Assembly (NCBI GenBank): GCA_019119355.1
Contig: DWXE01000043.1
Span: forward strand, 1-64,000
DNA from: Candidatus Eisenbergiella merdigallinarum
GTDB taxonomy: Bacteria > Bacillota > Clostridia > Lachnospirales > Lachnospiraceae
Reading direction: 5' to 3'
DNA: 64,000 nt
Position 1 is the first letter of the stretch; every line of letters starts with the position of its first letter. The notes below the pieces were generated by a model. That model made no database searches, was not told where the DNA came from, and saw nothing but the letters and a program-made list of their open reading frames with translations. A program made the position numbers and the translations under genes. This document shows, in pieces, positions 62,790 to 64,000 of this stretch.

Positions 62790-63665
62790 TCATTCTTTCC
62801 CTCCGGAAAATGCGATGCCCTGAATGTAATATTTCTGTGCGAAAATGAACAGCAGCAGCGTGGGAATGACGGAAATCACCGTCCCTGCCATCAGCGGCCC
62901 GTACTGCGTATTGTACTGATACTGGAATGCGGCCAGCCCCACCTGGACGGTCATCATGTCCTTCGAATTGAGCACGATCATGGGCCACATGAAGCTGTTC
63001 CAGCCGCTCTGGAAAGTCATGATGCCCAGCGTGATCGCCGCCGGAAGGATCAGGGGCAGATAGATATTCCAGAAAATCCGGAATTCGCTGCAGCCGTCCA
63101 CCCGCGCCGCCTCCGCCAGATCGTCCGGCAGGGACTCGAAAAACTGCTTCATGAAAAACACCGCATAAGCGCCCACGGCCCCCGGCAGGATGATGGCCGC
63201 GTAGTGATTGATCAGCCCCTGTCCTCCCTGGCCGAAGATGTTGTTGCCTCCCACCAGCGGAAAGCTCTTGAGCACCAGAAACTGCGGGATCATGGTGATC
63301 ACTCCCGGGATCATCATGGAAGACAGGAGGAGGGAAAACATCGTCCTGCGCCCTCTGAATTTCAGCTTCGCGAAAGAATATCCCGCCAGCGCCCCCAGAA
63401 ACACGTTGGTCAAAACGCCCATGGCCGCCAGATAGAAGGAATTGAGGAAATACCTTCCGAAGGGAACGACCTCAAAGGCCTTTTTGTAGTTCGCCAGCGA
63501 AAACTGATCCGAAAACAGGGACAGGGAGTTGGAATAGATCTCTGCCTCCGGTTTAAAGGATGTGGCGATCATCCACAGAAACGGGTATACCGTGATCAGC
63601 GAAATGATCAGCGCTCCGATATACCAGAAAAAACTTCTCACTTTCTTCGCTTTTTTCATGCCCAT
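62790..63665 (-). CDS. carbohydrate ABC transporter permease (MalG type)
   Basis: 291-residue permease with six hydrophobic segments. The EAA loop LPDDLAEAARVDGCSEFRIFWNIYLPLILP contacts the shared ATPase. The start follows GGGGGA. It lies between the MalF-type permease and the binding protein. No ATPase gene is present here. Confidence 0.94.
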   Translation of the reverse strand: MGMKKAKKVRSFFWYIGALIISLITVYPFLWMIATSFKPEAEIYSNSLSLFSDQFSLANYKKAFEVVPFGRYFLNSFYLAAMGVLTNVFLGALAGYSFAKLKFRGRRTMFSLLLSSMMIPGVITMIPQFLVLKSFPLVGGNNIFGQGGQGLINHYAAIILPGAVGAYAVFFMKQFFESLPDDLAEAARVDGCSEFRIFWNIYLPLILPAAITLGIMTFQSGWNSFMWPMIVLNSKDMMTVQVGLAAFQYQYNTQYGPLMAGTVISVIPTLLLFIFAQKYYIQGIAFSGGKE

Positions 63666-63679
63666 CCGACAGTCCCCCT

Positions 63680-64000
63680 TTAAATATCAGCCTGATTGAT
63701 CTTCGTGTTCAGCAGCGTCATCAGAAGGATGATCACGAACAGCACCAGCGACATGCTGGACGCATAGCCCATATTCAGGTTTTTAAATCCGCTGTTGTAT
63801 ATGTAGTAAACCAGCGTGATGGTGGCGTTTCCCGGCCCGCCCTTGGTCAGCACATACGCCTGGTCGAACACCTGAAACGTCCCGATGATGAGCATGGTGG
63901 AAACCAGAAAGGTGGTTTTCGTGATGGACGGCATCGTGATTTTGAGGAACATCTGCCACCGGCTGGCGCCCTCGATCCTGGCCGCCTCGTAGTAGGCCGT
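63680..64000 (-). CDS. sugar ABC transporter permease (MalF type), N-terminus off the right edge
   Basis: Last 106 residues of a permease whose start lies beyond the window. The EAA loop AYYEAARIEGASRWQMFLKI is complete at the edge, followed by ITMPSITKTTFLVSTMLIIGTFQVFDQAYVLTKGGPGNAT and two more membrane segments. It ends 15 bases before the MalG-type gene, so both belong to one operon. Confidence 0.93.
   Translation of the reverse strand, partial: TAYYEAARIEGASRWQMFLKITMPSITKTTFLVSTMLIIGTFQVFDQAYVLTKGGPGNATITLVYYIYNSGFKNLNMGYASSMSLVLFVIILLMTLLNTKINQADI

Overview
The window looks like chromosomal DNA from a strictly anaerobic, GC-rich Clostridia bacterium, most likely Lachnospiraceae or a close relative. 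The signs are strong GGAGG ribosome-binding sites, a BceAB-type transporter, GlpP antitermination, a glycyl radical enzyme with its activase, an [FeFe]-hydrogenase, LplB/YtcP-type sugar ABC transporters paired with YesMN-type regulators, and a collagen-like spore-coat-type protein. From about 6.5 kb onward nearly every gene is on the minus strand. No rRNA, tRNA, CRISPR array, prophage or transposase was seen.

Layout. 1-6.5 kb: a CPBP protease with a TetR regulator, then a plus-strand BceAB-like exporter with a NarL-type two-component pair. 6.5-8.4 kb: GNAT, an NTF2-like protein and a frameshifted membrane protein. 8.4-17.7 kb: a nitrogen operon (gltB, gltD, purC, a DUF1538 membrane protein, a tandem P-II-like protein) whose leader carries an intrinsic terminator. 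17.8-21.8 kb: an anaerobic glycerol-3-phosphate operon (glpA-like, glpB-like, DUF1667, glpP) whose leader also carries a terminator, the expected GlpP target. 21.8-24.7 kb: methyltransferase, ogt, a monooxygenase-like protein and an AraC regulator.

24.7-49.9 kb: a block of 19 co-directional genes for uptake and breakdown of a beta-linked, possibly sulfated glycan. It holds a GH52 beta-xylosidase (frameshifted), GH3, a sulfatase, an ABC importer, a YesMN pair (regulator frameshifted), a fucose/arabinose-isomerase-like enzyme, a sugar-phosphate isomerase, two MDR dehydrogenases, an ADP-ribosylglycohydrolase-like protein and an uncharacterised glycyl radical enzyme with its activase. Inside it sits an odd sulfur module (SufS-like, SufE-like, a small unknown protein and a UroD/methyltransferase-like protein). 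This block is my best candidate for an undescribed pathway.

50-56.5 kb: two sugar O-acetyltransferases flank an [FeFe]-hydrogenase with its electron-transfer subunit and a collagen-like protein. 56.5-64 kb: an alpha-mannan locus with a GntR/LacI-type regulator, GH38, GH76 and an ABC transporter cut by the right edge. Three genes are broken by small indels, two of them in 7-base A/T runs, so both sequencing error and real decay need considering. Several intergenic gaps hold long, nested palindromes.
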